From assembly GCA_040384645.1 (NCBI GenBank), contig JAZKIX010000056.1:1-5910 (forward strand): DNA of 5,910 nt. The letters run 5' to 3'. The stretch is from JAZKIX01 sp040384645 (lineage in GTDB: Bacteria; Pseudomonadota; Gammaproteobacteria; Burkholderiales; Burkholderiaceae_D). Below the pieces are notes generated by a model. It did not search any database. It saw nothing but the letters and a program-made list of their open reading frames with translations, and was not told where the DNA came from. A program made the position numbers and the translations under genes. Positions within the stretch are counted from its first letter, which is position 1, and every line of letters starts with the position of its first letter. Shown one piece after another: positions 1 through 5,031 of this stretch.

Positions 1-389
1 GTCAGCGGTAAGGTACCGCCCCAACGCGCACTCAATTCCAGCGCTTGTTGCCAGCCGCCTATCGTGCCGGCAGTGGTATTCGCCGCCAACGGTCCGCGCA
101 CAGGAATCGCGTCAAGATTGCGGCTCGCATAAAAATCGGTAGAAACCGCAGCACCAGCCACGCCGCAAGCCTCAATCGCCAATACCGGCTTACCGGGTTC
201 GGACATGACCCAAAAACTGTCGCCGCCTATCCCGTTCATGTGTGGATAAACGACTGCGATTGTCGATGCAGCCGCAATCATGGCTTCAAGCGCGTTGCCA
301 CCTTCCTGCAAGACAGACTGGGCCGCTTGAGCCGCAAGGGAATGAGGCGCAACAGCCATGCCGCGTGTTGCGTAGGTAGTATTCTGCAT
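1..389 (-). CDS. Gamma-glutamyltransferase-like (Ntn-hydrolase) protein, N-terminal part; runs off left edge
   Basis: This is the first 129 codons of a larger gene; GGT-family precursors are usually around 530-580 residues, so the catalytic threonine and small subunit lie outside the window. The family signature is clear: RGMAVAPHSLAAQAA at residues 9-23, QEGGNALEAMIAAAS at 28-42, VVYPHMNGIGGDSFW at 46-60, and a TTAGTIGGWQQALE stretch at about 105-118 matching the GGT 'VPGTVAGW' region. The ATG at 389 is chosen because AAAGG (399-395) lies 5 nt upstream and homology begins within ten residues. No signal peptide is visible, unlike periplasmic GGT, so a cytoplasmic location is inferred. In classical GGT a DxRE motif follows the GGGGF segment and its arginine binds the gamma-glutamyl carboxylate. 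Here the aligned stretch is IEACGVAG (72-79), without that arginine. Glutathione-type substrates are therefore doubtful, and a related amidase or acylase is possible. It lies 91 bp downstream of the MFS gene and is probably co-transcribed with it. Confidence 0.85.
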   Translation of the reverse strand, partial: MQNTTYATRGMAVAPHSLAAQAAQSVLQEGGNALEAMIAAASTIAVVYPHMNGIGGDSFWVMSEPGKPVLAIEACGVAGAAVSTDFYASRNLDAIPVRGPLAANTTAGTIGGWQQALELSARWGGTLPL

Positions 390-413
390 AAAAACCTTTG
401 TATCGATCTATCA

Positions 414-444
414 ATGGGATTGCCGTTTTAATCGGCAATCCCAT
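414..444 (-). terminator. Perfect 12-bp hairpin between the MFS and GGT-like genes (terminator-like or 5'-UTR element)
   Basis: Bases 414-425 (ATGGGATTGCCG) are the exact reverse complement of 433-444, with a 7-nt loop. Read on the transcribed minus strand the stem is followed by TGATAGATCG, not a U tract, so it is not a canonical intrinsic terminator in that direction. On the plus strand it is followed by ACTTTT, only a weak run. It ends 14 nt before the AAAGG ribosome binding site of the GGT-like gene. It could therefore be a read-through attenuator, an mRNA processing or stability site, or a protein-binding dyad. The dyad is certain; its role is inferred. Confidence 0.55.
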
Positions 445-480
445 ACTTTTAAAACTTCTGAAAATTTTTACGGCAAATAC

Positions 481-1800
481 TTACTGGTATGCGGACAGGC
501 CTGCATTGGTGTTATCCAACGTCCGTTGCTTGGTCTGCTCCAGGAATTTGCGACGCATCGGCTTGAGGATGGCAATAGCCAAAAGCGCTGTGAAAAAATC
601 CATGCAAATGACAGTGGCGAACACCGGTGTCCAGGAGCCGGTTGCTTCATGCATCATCGCGGCCAGAGGCCCGCCCAATACCGAGCCGACGCCTTGCGCC
701 ATGTACAGAAAACCATAGTTGGTAGTGGCATGCTTGGTGCCAAAGGTATCGGTCAGAATCGATGGGAACAGCGAGAAAATTTCGCCCCAGCCGAAGAACA
801 CCACGCCAGACAACAATACGAACAACACAGGATTATCAGTCGTCAACAGCCACAAGGTCATCGCCACGCCTTCCATCCCGAATGCGATGAACATGGTGTT
901 TTCGCGGCCGATACGATCCGATACCCAACCGAAGAAAGGACGCGTCAAGCCATTGGCAAAACGGTCGATTGTCAACGCCAGCGGCAAGGCTGCCATGCCG
1001 AAAACCATCGCATCGTGCACGCCAAAATCCTTGGCGAATGCACCCATTTGCGAGATCACCATCAGACCCGAGGTCGACATCATCGTCATCATGATGAACA
1101 TCAGCCAGAACACAGGCTTCTTCAGCATTTCTGCCGGTTCGTAACCGTGACCGGTATCACGATTCGGATTGACTGCATGGTGACGGGCTTTGAGGTCAGC
1201 GACTTCTTCCGCTTTTGGACGGCGCATTCCTTGCGCAGCAATGAAGCCGACGATACCGATAATCAGGCCGAACAACATCAGTGTGCTTGAGACACCTTCC
1301 GATTTGATGTGGGAAGAAATCGCAAACGTAGTCAGGATCGCGCCGAAACCGTAGCCCGCTGCAACCATACCCACTGCGAAACCGCGTTTATCCGGAAACC
1401 ATTGCACCATCAGGCCGACCACGCCGACGTAGATGATGCCAGTACCGACACCGCCCAGCAAACCGTAGGTCAGATAAAGACCCCAGACGCTGGACACGGT
1501 GGACGCCAAGATCCAGCTCAATGCAGTCAAAATCGCACCTGCGGATAACAACAGGCGCGGGCCGAATTTATCAACCAGATAGCCCTGAAAAGGAGAAAGG
1601 AAAGTCTGCGCCACGATCAATATCGCGAACGTGATCTGGACTTCAGTCAGGGTTGCACCGAGAGAAGCGGTCAACTCCGTCGTGAACAGCGCCCACACAT
1701 ACTGCGGACTGGAAATTGCCATCATTGCCAGCACACCAAAAAACAGTTGCCACCATCTGGTCCGGTTAGCAGTCGCAGGTGAAGTATTCAGTTGATTCAT
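481..1800 (-). CDS. MFS transporter, oxalate/formate antiporter (OxlT)-like, carboxylate carrier
   Basis: A 439-residue inner-membrane carrier of the major facilitator superfamily, of normal length, with about 12 hydrophobic segments. The N terminus (1-15) is cytoplasmic. Motif A occurs as GYLVDKFGPR at 73-82 and again as GWVSDRIGRE at 291-300; QWFPDKRG at 133-140 is strongly OxlT-like, and a central cytoplasmic loop covers about 192-225. Compared from memory with Oxalobacter OxlT, QY at 33-34, Tyr124, Tyr150, Trp338 and Arg287 (OxlT Arg272) are kept. The OxlT lysine of helix 11 (Lys355) is Gln369 and its Tyr328 is Phe342. Antiport or uptake of a small organic anion is likely, but oxalate exchange is doubtful. 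The ATG at 1800 has GGAG (1811-1808) 7 nt upstream. It is preceded by a strong promoter with an overlapping palindromic operator and followed by the GGT-like gene, whose substrate or product it may carry. Confidence 0.85.
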   Translation of the reverse strand: MNQLNTSPATANRTRWWQLFFGVLAMMAISSPQYVWALFTTELTASLGATLTEVQITFAILIVAQTFLSPFQGYLVDKFGPRLLLSAGAILTALSWILASTVSSVWGLYLTYGLLGGVGTGIIYVGVVGLMVQWFPDKRGFAVGMVAAGYGFGAILTTFAISSHIKSEGVSSTLMLFGLIIGIVGFIAAQGMRRPKAEEVADLKARHHAVNPNRDTGHGYEPAEMLKKPVFWLMFIMMTMMSTSGLMVISQMGAFAKDFGVHDAMVFGMAALPLALTIDRFANGLTRPFFGWVSDRIGRENTMFIAFGMEGVAMTLWLLTTDNPVLFVLLSGVVFFGWGEIFSLFPSILTDTFGTKHATTNYGFLYMAQGVGSVLGGPLAAMMHEATGSWTPVFATVICMDFFTALLAIAILKPMRRKFLEQTKQRTLDNTNAGLSAYQ

Positions 1801-1855
1801 AATTGGTCTCCAGGATAATTATTGAACTCAAAAACGTTATTTCCGTATGTCTTTT

Positions 1856-1869
1856 ACTGACATGTCAGT
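1856..1869. promoter_or_regulatory. Proximal palindromic operator of the MFS promoter
   Basis: ACTGACATGTCAGT is a perfect 14-bp palindrome. Its core CTGACATGTCAG (1857-1868) recurs exactly at 2026-2037. It begins about 10 bp downstream of the predicted -10 box, so it covers roughly the first transcribed bases, where a bound dimer would block initiation. The size and symmetry fit a GntR- or TetR-type dimeric regulator, but the family cannot be settled from the site alone and no regulator gene is present in the window. Confidence 0.7.
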
Positions 1870-1878
1870 TTTAAACGT

Positions 1879-1907
1879 AAATTAGGCCCAGTAATTACAC
1901 TTGTCAA
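1879..1907 (-). promoter_or_regulatory. Sigma70-type promoter for the MFS (and probably GGT-like) gene
   Basis: On the minus strand a perfect -35 box TTGACA (1907-1902) is followed by a 17-bp spacer and a TAATTT -10 box (1884-1879), which keeps the important T, A and final T. Transcription should begin near 1872, giving a leader of about 70 nt before the ATG at 1800. The downstream palindromic operator overlaps the expected start region, suggesting repression in the absence of an inducer. Confidence 0.65.
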
Positions 1908-1929
1908 GGATTTAGGGGATTCGCAATGC

Positions 1930-1951
1930 GTGTTTGGAAATAAACAAACAC
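1930..1951. repeat. Inverted repeat, 7-bp arms
   Basis: GTGTTTG (1930-1936) is matched by CAAACAC (1945-1951) across an 8-nt AT-rich spacer. It sits just upstream of the -35 box of the MFS promoter, where an activator could bind. Arms this short can occur by chance, and no regulator is known for it. Confidence 0.35.
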
Positions 1952-1961
1952 ATTACTCGGT

Positions 1962-1986
1962 GCATCAACATAAGCAAACTTGATGC
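1962..1986. repeat. Inverted repeat, 7-bp arms
   Basis: GCATCAA (1962-1968) is matched by TTGATGC (1980-1986) with an 11-nt spacer. It lies between the two palindromic operators. It may be a second protein-binding dyad or chance symmetry; nothing else in the sequence decides this. Confidence 0.35.
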
Positions 1987-2008
1987 CAATTAGGATGGAA
2001 AGGCCAAA

Positions 2009-2037
2009 ATAACAGCGATCTCACTCTGACATGTCAG
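2009..2037 (-). promoter_or_regulatory. Possible distal promoter overlapping the second palindrome
   Basis: On the minus strand CTGACA (2037-2032), which is half of the distal palindrome and one mismatch from TTGACA, is followed after 17 bp by TGTTAT (2014-2009), four of six matches to the -10 consensus. If real, a regulator on the palindrome would cover the -35 box. The match is weaker than the promoter at 1907-1879 and may be coincidental. Confidence 0.3.
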
Positions 2038-2038
2038 A
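2025..2038. promoter_or_regulatory. Distal palindromic operator, same core as the proximal site
   Basis: TCTGACATGTCAGA is a perfect 14-bp palindrome sharing the exact 12-bp core with the site at 1856-1869. The centres are 169 bp apart, about 16 turns of B-DNA, so both sites should face the same side of the helix. That allows a looped repressor complex enclosing the promoter. The identical repeats are seen directly; the looping is inferred. Confidence 0.65.
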
Positions 2039-2095
2039 TTAATGAGAAATAGTGAGGTCATAGGGAGTGAGGGAAGTTAAGACCAAAATTGGTGC

Positions 2096-2138
2096 AAAAA
2101 ATAATGGATTAATCCAAACTGGTGCGAAATTCTCACCA
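2096..2138 (-). terminator. Weak candidate terminator after livF
   Basis: Just after the livF stop the minus strand carries TGGTG (2138-2134) pairing with CACCA (2124-2120) across 9 nt, then a short palindrome TGGATTAATCCA (2116-2105) directly followed by TTATTTTTT (2104-2096). Neither stem is GC-rich and the better one is 15 nt from the T run, so termination here would be inefficient or rho-assisted. It is the only terminator-like signal between livF and the MFS promoter. Confidence 0.3.
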
Positions 2139-2141
2139 AAA

Positions 2142-2867
2142 TCAAGCTTCGCCCAGATACGCTTCTTTCACTTTGGGATCATTCAGCATTTGTTGCGCGT
2201 CGCCGTGCATGGTGACCAGACCGGATTCCATCACGTAAGCACGATGCGCGGCCTGTAGTGCCAGTTTTGCATTCTGCTCCACCAGCAAAACCGTGATGCC
2301 CTGTGCCGACACGGTACGAATGACTTCAAAAATCTTTTCCACCATGATGGGTGACAAACCCATCGACGGCTCATCCAGCAACAGCAATTCCGGATGACTC
2401 ATCAACGCGCGTGCCATTGCCAACATCTGTTGCTCACCGCCTGATAAGGTGCCGGCCATTTGCGCAGCACGCTCCTTCAGTCTGGGAAAAACGCCAAACC
2501 ATTTTTCGATATCCGCATCGATGGCAGCTTGATCATTACGCGTAAAAGCCCCCATCAAGAGATTTTCGCGGATGGACATGCGGGTAAAGACGCCACGCCC
2601 CTCAGGCACCATTGCCAGTTTTTTCCTGACCAGTTCAAACGAGTGCAAACCCTTGATAGGCTGGCCGATGTACTCGATATGTCCATCGACACGGCAATCC
2701 GGCAAGGTACCGGTAATTGCTTTTAGTATGGTCGTTTTACCGGCGCCATTGGCACCGATCAGCGTGATCAACTCGCCCTTGTTGACTTCAAGATCGACAC
2801 CCTTGACTGCTTGAATGCCGCCGTACGCGACCTTTAAGCCTTCGATCTTCAGAATGTTCGTTGTCAT
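2142..2867 (-). CDS. livF: Branched-chain amino acid-type ABC importer, ATP-binding protein LivF
   Basis: A 241-residue cytoplasmic ATPase, full length for LivF. Walker A is GANGAGKTT at 38-46, the family's VPEGR replaces the usual Q-loop at 87-91, the ABC signature is LSGGEQQ at 141-147, and Walker B is LLLLDEP at 161-167. The H-loop position carries glutamine in LLVEQNA (Gln198), which is normal for LivF proteins and not a defect. It pairs with LivG to power the LivH-LivM permease. The substrate is probably a branched-chain or other neutral amino acid, though paralogues carry urea, amides or aromatic acids, which the ATPase cannot reveal. The ATG at 2867 fits the family N terminus, but its ribosome binding site (AGAAAGA region) is weak. 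Unlike the other gene junctions in this operon it is separated from livG by 145 bp, filled by an inverted-repeat element. It is the last gene of the liv cluster. Confidence 0.93.
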   Translation of the reverse strand: MTTNILKIEGLKVAYGGIQAVKGVDLEVNKGELITLIGANGAGKTTILKAITGTLPDCRVDGHIEYIGQPIKGLHSFELVRKKLAMVPEGRGVFTRMSIRENLLMGAFTRNDQAAIDADIEKWFGVFPRLKERAAQMAGTLSGGEQQMLAMARALMSHPELLLLDEPSMGLSPIMVEKIFEVIRTVSAQGITVLLVEQNAKLALQAAHRAYVMESGLVTMHGDAQQMLNDPKVKEAYLGEA

Positions 2868-2892
2868 GCTTGGTCTTTCTGTATTGCATAGG

Positions 2893-3011
2893 GTGTGCCT
2901 TGAGCGCCGTCGCGAGCAAGTGCAGACCGGCAGGAGAAGCGCAGCCGTACGAACGTACGGTGAGCATCACAGTGTCGGCCTGCGCTTGCGCAGTAGGCGA
3001 ACAAGGTACAC
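2893..3011. repeat. 119-bp imperfect inverted-repeat element inside the liv operon (palindromic or MITE-like)
   Basis: Nearly the whole livG-livF spacer folds on itself. Outer arms 2893-2902 and 3002-3011 pair over 10 positions (one G-T). CGCC (2905-2908) pairs with GGCG (2996-2999). Inner arms 2916-2929 and 2976-2989 match at 12 of 14 positions, plus one G-T and one mismatch. The centre is CCGTACG (2945-2951) facing CGTACGG (2954-2960) around AA, and 2933-2942 and 2961-2970 also pair partly. It starts one base past the livG stop codon and leaves 25 bp before the livF start, the kind of spacing expected before an insertion. No transposase is encoded and no clear target-site duplication is visible. 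In mRNA it would form a long hairpin that could protect upstream messages or lower livF expression. Confidence 0.7.
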
Positions 3012-3012
3012 A

Positions 3013-3804
3013 TCAGTGACCGCCACCTAAATAGGCTTCAATCACGGCCGGATTTTTCTGCACATCGGCAGGGACGCCTTCCGCAATCGGCTTGCCGTAA
3101 TCCAGCACGGTAATGCGGTCGCACAGACCCATGACCAGCTTGACGTCGTGTTCAATCAATAAAATGGTTTTGCCTTCCGCCTTGATCTTGACCAGCAGTT
3201 CGCGCAAGCCCAGTTTCTCGGTAGCGTTCATCCCTGCCGCCGGCTCATCCAGCGCCAGCAATTGCGGATCGGTCGCCAACGCGCGCGCAATTTCCAGCCG
3301 GCGCTGATCGCCATACGACAAGTGCCGCGCCGTGCGTTCGGCAAACTTTGCAATCCCGACGAAATCGAGCAATTCCATCGCGCGCGTACGGATCGCAGCT
3401 TCTTCCAGTCGTGCCGCCTTGTGATGAAACACTGCACCGAACAAACCCTGATGCGTGCGTACATGACGTCCGACCATGACGTTTTCCAGCGCGCTCATTT
3501 CACCGAACAAACGAATGTTCTGGAAGGTACGGGCGATGCCGGCCTTGGCCACTTCATGTGGAGCCGATGGCGAATACGGCTTGCCGGCCAACTCGAAGCT
3601 GCCGGCGTCGGCCTGGTACAAGCCGGTGATGACATTGAAGAAAGTGGTTTTGCCGGCGCCATTCGGTCCGATCAAGCCATAGATCTGGCCTTGCATGATC
3701 TTGACGTTGACATCCGTCAACGCCTGCAAGCCACCGAAGCGCTTACTGACATTGGCAATGTTGAGGATGATTTGCGACTTGGTGGTATCCATCATTGCAT
3801 CCAC
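3013..3804 (-). CDS. livG: Branched-chain amino acid-type ABC importer, ATP-binding protein LivG
   Basis: The second ATPase of the importer, 263 residues from the GTG at 3804 or 260 from the ATG at 3795. Counting from the GTG, Walker A is GPNGAGKTT at 46-54, the Q-loop glutamine is 95 in ARTFQNIRLF (a typical LivG segment), the signature is LSYGDQRRLEIARAL at 162-176, Walker B with catalytic Asp186-Glu187 lies in LLALDEP, and the H-loop histidine is 219 in LLIEHD. All catalytic elements are intact. The C-terminal NPAVIEAYLG segment is also typical. The GTG directly abuts the livM TAA and has no clear ribosome binding site. The two ATGs at 3795 and 3792 lie behind a GTGG-containing stretch and may be the true starts. 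Translation is probably coupled to livM. The protein pairs with LivF on the cytoplasmic face of the permease. Confidence 0.93.
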   Translation of the reverse strand: MDAMMDTTKSQIILNIANVSKRFGGLQALTDVNVKIMQGQIYGLIGPNGAGKTTFFNVITGLYQADAGSFELAGKPYSPSAPHEVAKAGIARTFQNIRLFGEMSALENVMVGRHVRTHQGLFGAVFHHKAARLEEAAIRTRAMELLDFVGIAKFAERTARHLSYGDQRRLEIARALATDPQLLALDEPAAGMNATEKLGLRELLVKIKAEGKTILLIEHDVKLVMGLCDRITVLDYGKPIAEGVPADVQKNPAVIEAYLGGGH

Positions 3805-5019
3805 TTATGCTGCGACGACATCAGTCGATTTCGTCGCAGTGTCATTATCTGTTGTCGGCCTGTCTTCATTTTTCGGCGCTGGCCACAAACCTGCAGGACG
3901 TATCAGCATGATCAGCACCATCGCCAGACCGTACAGCAATTGACGTAGAATTTCCGCATCAATCAGGACTTCGCCAAACAGCGTACGTTGTAGCGGCTCG
4001 ACACCATGGCGCAAAATTTCCGGCAAGGCAGCAAGCAGGATGCCGCCTAATATGACGCCGGGAATATGTCCCATCCCGCCCAGCACCACCATCGCCAGCA
4101 CTGCAATCGACTCCGTCAATGAGAAAGACTCCGGCGACACAAAACCCTGGAATGAAGCGAACATGGCGCCAGCCACACCACCGAAGGAAGCACCCATTGC
4201 GAATGCCAGCAACTTGACGTTGCGCGTATTGATGCCCATCGCTTTCGCAGCGATTTCATCTTCGCGAATCGCGACGAAAGCACGACCCAAACGCGAATTC
4301 TGCAAACGCACCGAGATAAAAATAATCGCGATACACAAGGCGAGAAATAGAAAGTAATAGGCATTCACCGATGGCATCGCGTAACTGCCAAGCATGACCG
4401 TCGATGCCGAGCCATCTTCGCCGTTCAGCGATACGCCAAAAATGCGTATCGGATCGATCAGGTTGATCCCTTGCGGACCGTTGGTGATGTTGACCGGGCC
4501 GTTCAGATTGTTCATGAAGATACGGATGATTTCGCCAAAGCCCAATGTAACGATGGCCAGATAATCGCCGCGCAGCTTGAGTGTAGGCGCACCCAACACA
4601 GCACCGAAAAATCCGGCGACCAATGAAGCCAGCGGCACGATGACCCATAGTGATAAGTGAATACCGTTCTGCGCAATCTCGGGACCGAAGACCCACATCA
4701 AGAAGGTGCCAATCGCCGGGTATTGATTGACGAAAGATTCCAGCACCACCGCAAATTGCGGCGACGCCAGCAAGGCCGTCAGATAAGCGCCGATGGCATA
4801 GAACGCGATGTAGCCAAGATCGAGCAAGCCGGCAAAGCCAACCACTATATTCAAGCCGAGCGCCAACATGATGTAGAGCAGCGCAAAGTCCATGATGCGC
4901 ACCCATGAATTGCCGAAATTTTGCGCGATGAATGGGAAGACCAGCGCTATAGCGAAAATGACGAGCAAGCCGGAATAGGCTTTGCGCGGATTGTTTTTGA
5001 CGTCGAAATAATTGGACAC
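3805..5019 (-). CDS. livM: Branched-chain amino acid-type ABC importer, permease LivM
   Basis: A 404-residue inner-membrane permease, at the longer end for LivM because of a loop between the early helices (about 85-125) and a polar tail (382-404). Family hallmarks are ALGLNIVVGFAGLLDLGY at 53-70, LRGDYLAIVTLGFGEIIRI at 149-167, the coupling-helix region GRAFVAIREDEIAAKAMGIN at 245-264 that contacts the ATPases, VLGGMGHIPG at 312-321, and the closing IRPAGLWP at 373-380. It pairs with LivH to form the translocation channel. The start is GTG at 5019, supported by a TAAGGG Shine-Dalgarno that overlaps the livH stop codon 6 nt upstream, so expression is probably coupled to livH. It is followed directly by livG. 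The substrate cannot be read from the sequence: branched-chain amino acids are the default, and urea or amide variants are possible. Confidence 0.93.
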   Translation of the reverse strand: MSNYFDVKNNPRKAYSGLLVIFAIALVFPFIAQNFGNSWVRIMDFALLYIMLALGLNIVVGFAGLLDLGYIAFYAIGAYLTALLASPQFAVVLESFVNQYPAIGTFLMWVFGPEIAQNGIHLSLWVIVPLASLVAGFFGAVLGAPTLKLRGDYLAIVTLGFGEIIRIFMNNLNGPVNITNGPQGINLIDPIRIFGVSLNGEDGSASTVMLGSYAMPSVNAYYFLFLALCIAIIFISVRLQNSRLGRAFVAIREDEIAAKAMGINTRNVKLLAFAMGASFGGVAGAMFASFQGFVSPESFSLTESIAVLAMVVLGGMGHIPGVILGGILLAALPEILRHGVEPLQRTLFGEVLIDAEILRQLLYGLAMVLIMLIRPAGLWPAPKNEDRPTTDNDTATKSTDVVAA

Positions 5020-5025
5020 GATTTT

Positions 5026-5031
5026 CCCTTA
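5026..5031 (-). promoter_or_regulatory. livM ribosome binding site overlapping the livH stop codon
   Basis: TAAGGG on the minus strand combines the TAA of livH with an AAGGG Shine-Dalgarno 6 nt before the livM GTG. The overlap decides the GTG start and indicates that ribosomes ending livH can re-initiate on livM. Confidence 0.7.

Larger units (their letters stand above)
1801..2141. other. 341-bp regulatory intergenic region between livF and the MFS gene
   Basis: No convincing gene lies here; the only longer reading frame, on the plus strand, runs antisense into livF and looks like no known protein. The stretch is more AT-rich than its surroundings. In order of transcription (right to left) it holds the weak end-of-operon signals of livF, a 14-bp palindrome at 2025-2038, two 7-bp inverted repeats (1962-1986 and 1930-1951), a sigma70-type promoter (1907-1879), a second 14-bp palindrome (1856-1869) and the MFS ribosome binding site (1811-1808). 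Confidence 0.8.

Noticed and set aside
526..1290. A 254-codon open frame on the plus strand, rich in histidine and glutamine
   Set aside because: It is fully antisense to the well-supported MFS gene, has skewed shadow-type composition and resembles no family.
2081..2095. ACCAAAATTGGT as a third operator
   Set aside because: The dyad is imperfect at the centre, differs from the CTGACATGTCAG core and lies in a repeated AT-rich stretch after livF.
2067..2258. A 63-codon plus-strand frame in the intergenic region
   Set aside because: Its second half is antisense to livF, it lacks a convincing ribosome binding site, and the sequence is low in protein-like character.
2142..2867. Glutamine instead of histidine in the LivF H-loop and glutamate in place of the Q-loop glutamine, as possible defects
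   Set aside because: Both substitutions are usual in the LivF family and do not suggest a broken ATPase.
2788..2970. A 60-codon minus-strand frame through the livG-livF spacer
   Set aside because: It arises from the inverted-repeat element and overlaps the start of livF out of frame; there is no ribosome binding site or recognisable protein.
2893..3011. Intrinsic terminator between livG and livF
   Set aside because: The stem is long and imperfect and no T run follows on the transcribed strand; the repeat element explanation fits better.
3262..3948. A 228-codon plus-strand open frame
   Set aside because: It is antisense to livG and the end of livM, both with intact motifs; composition fits a shadow frame.
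4256..4906. A 216-codon minus-strand frame inside livM
   Set aside because: It is an alternate frame of livM, rich in Arg, Cys and Trp, without transporter or other motifs.
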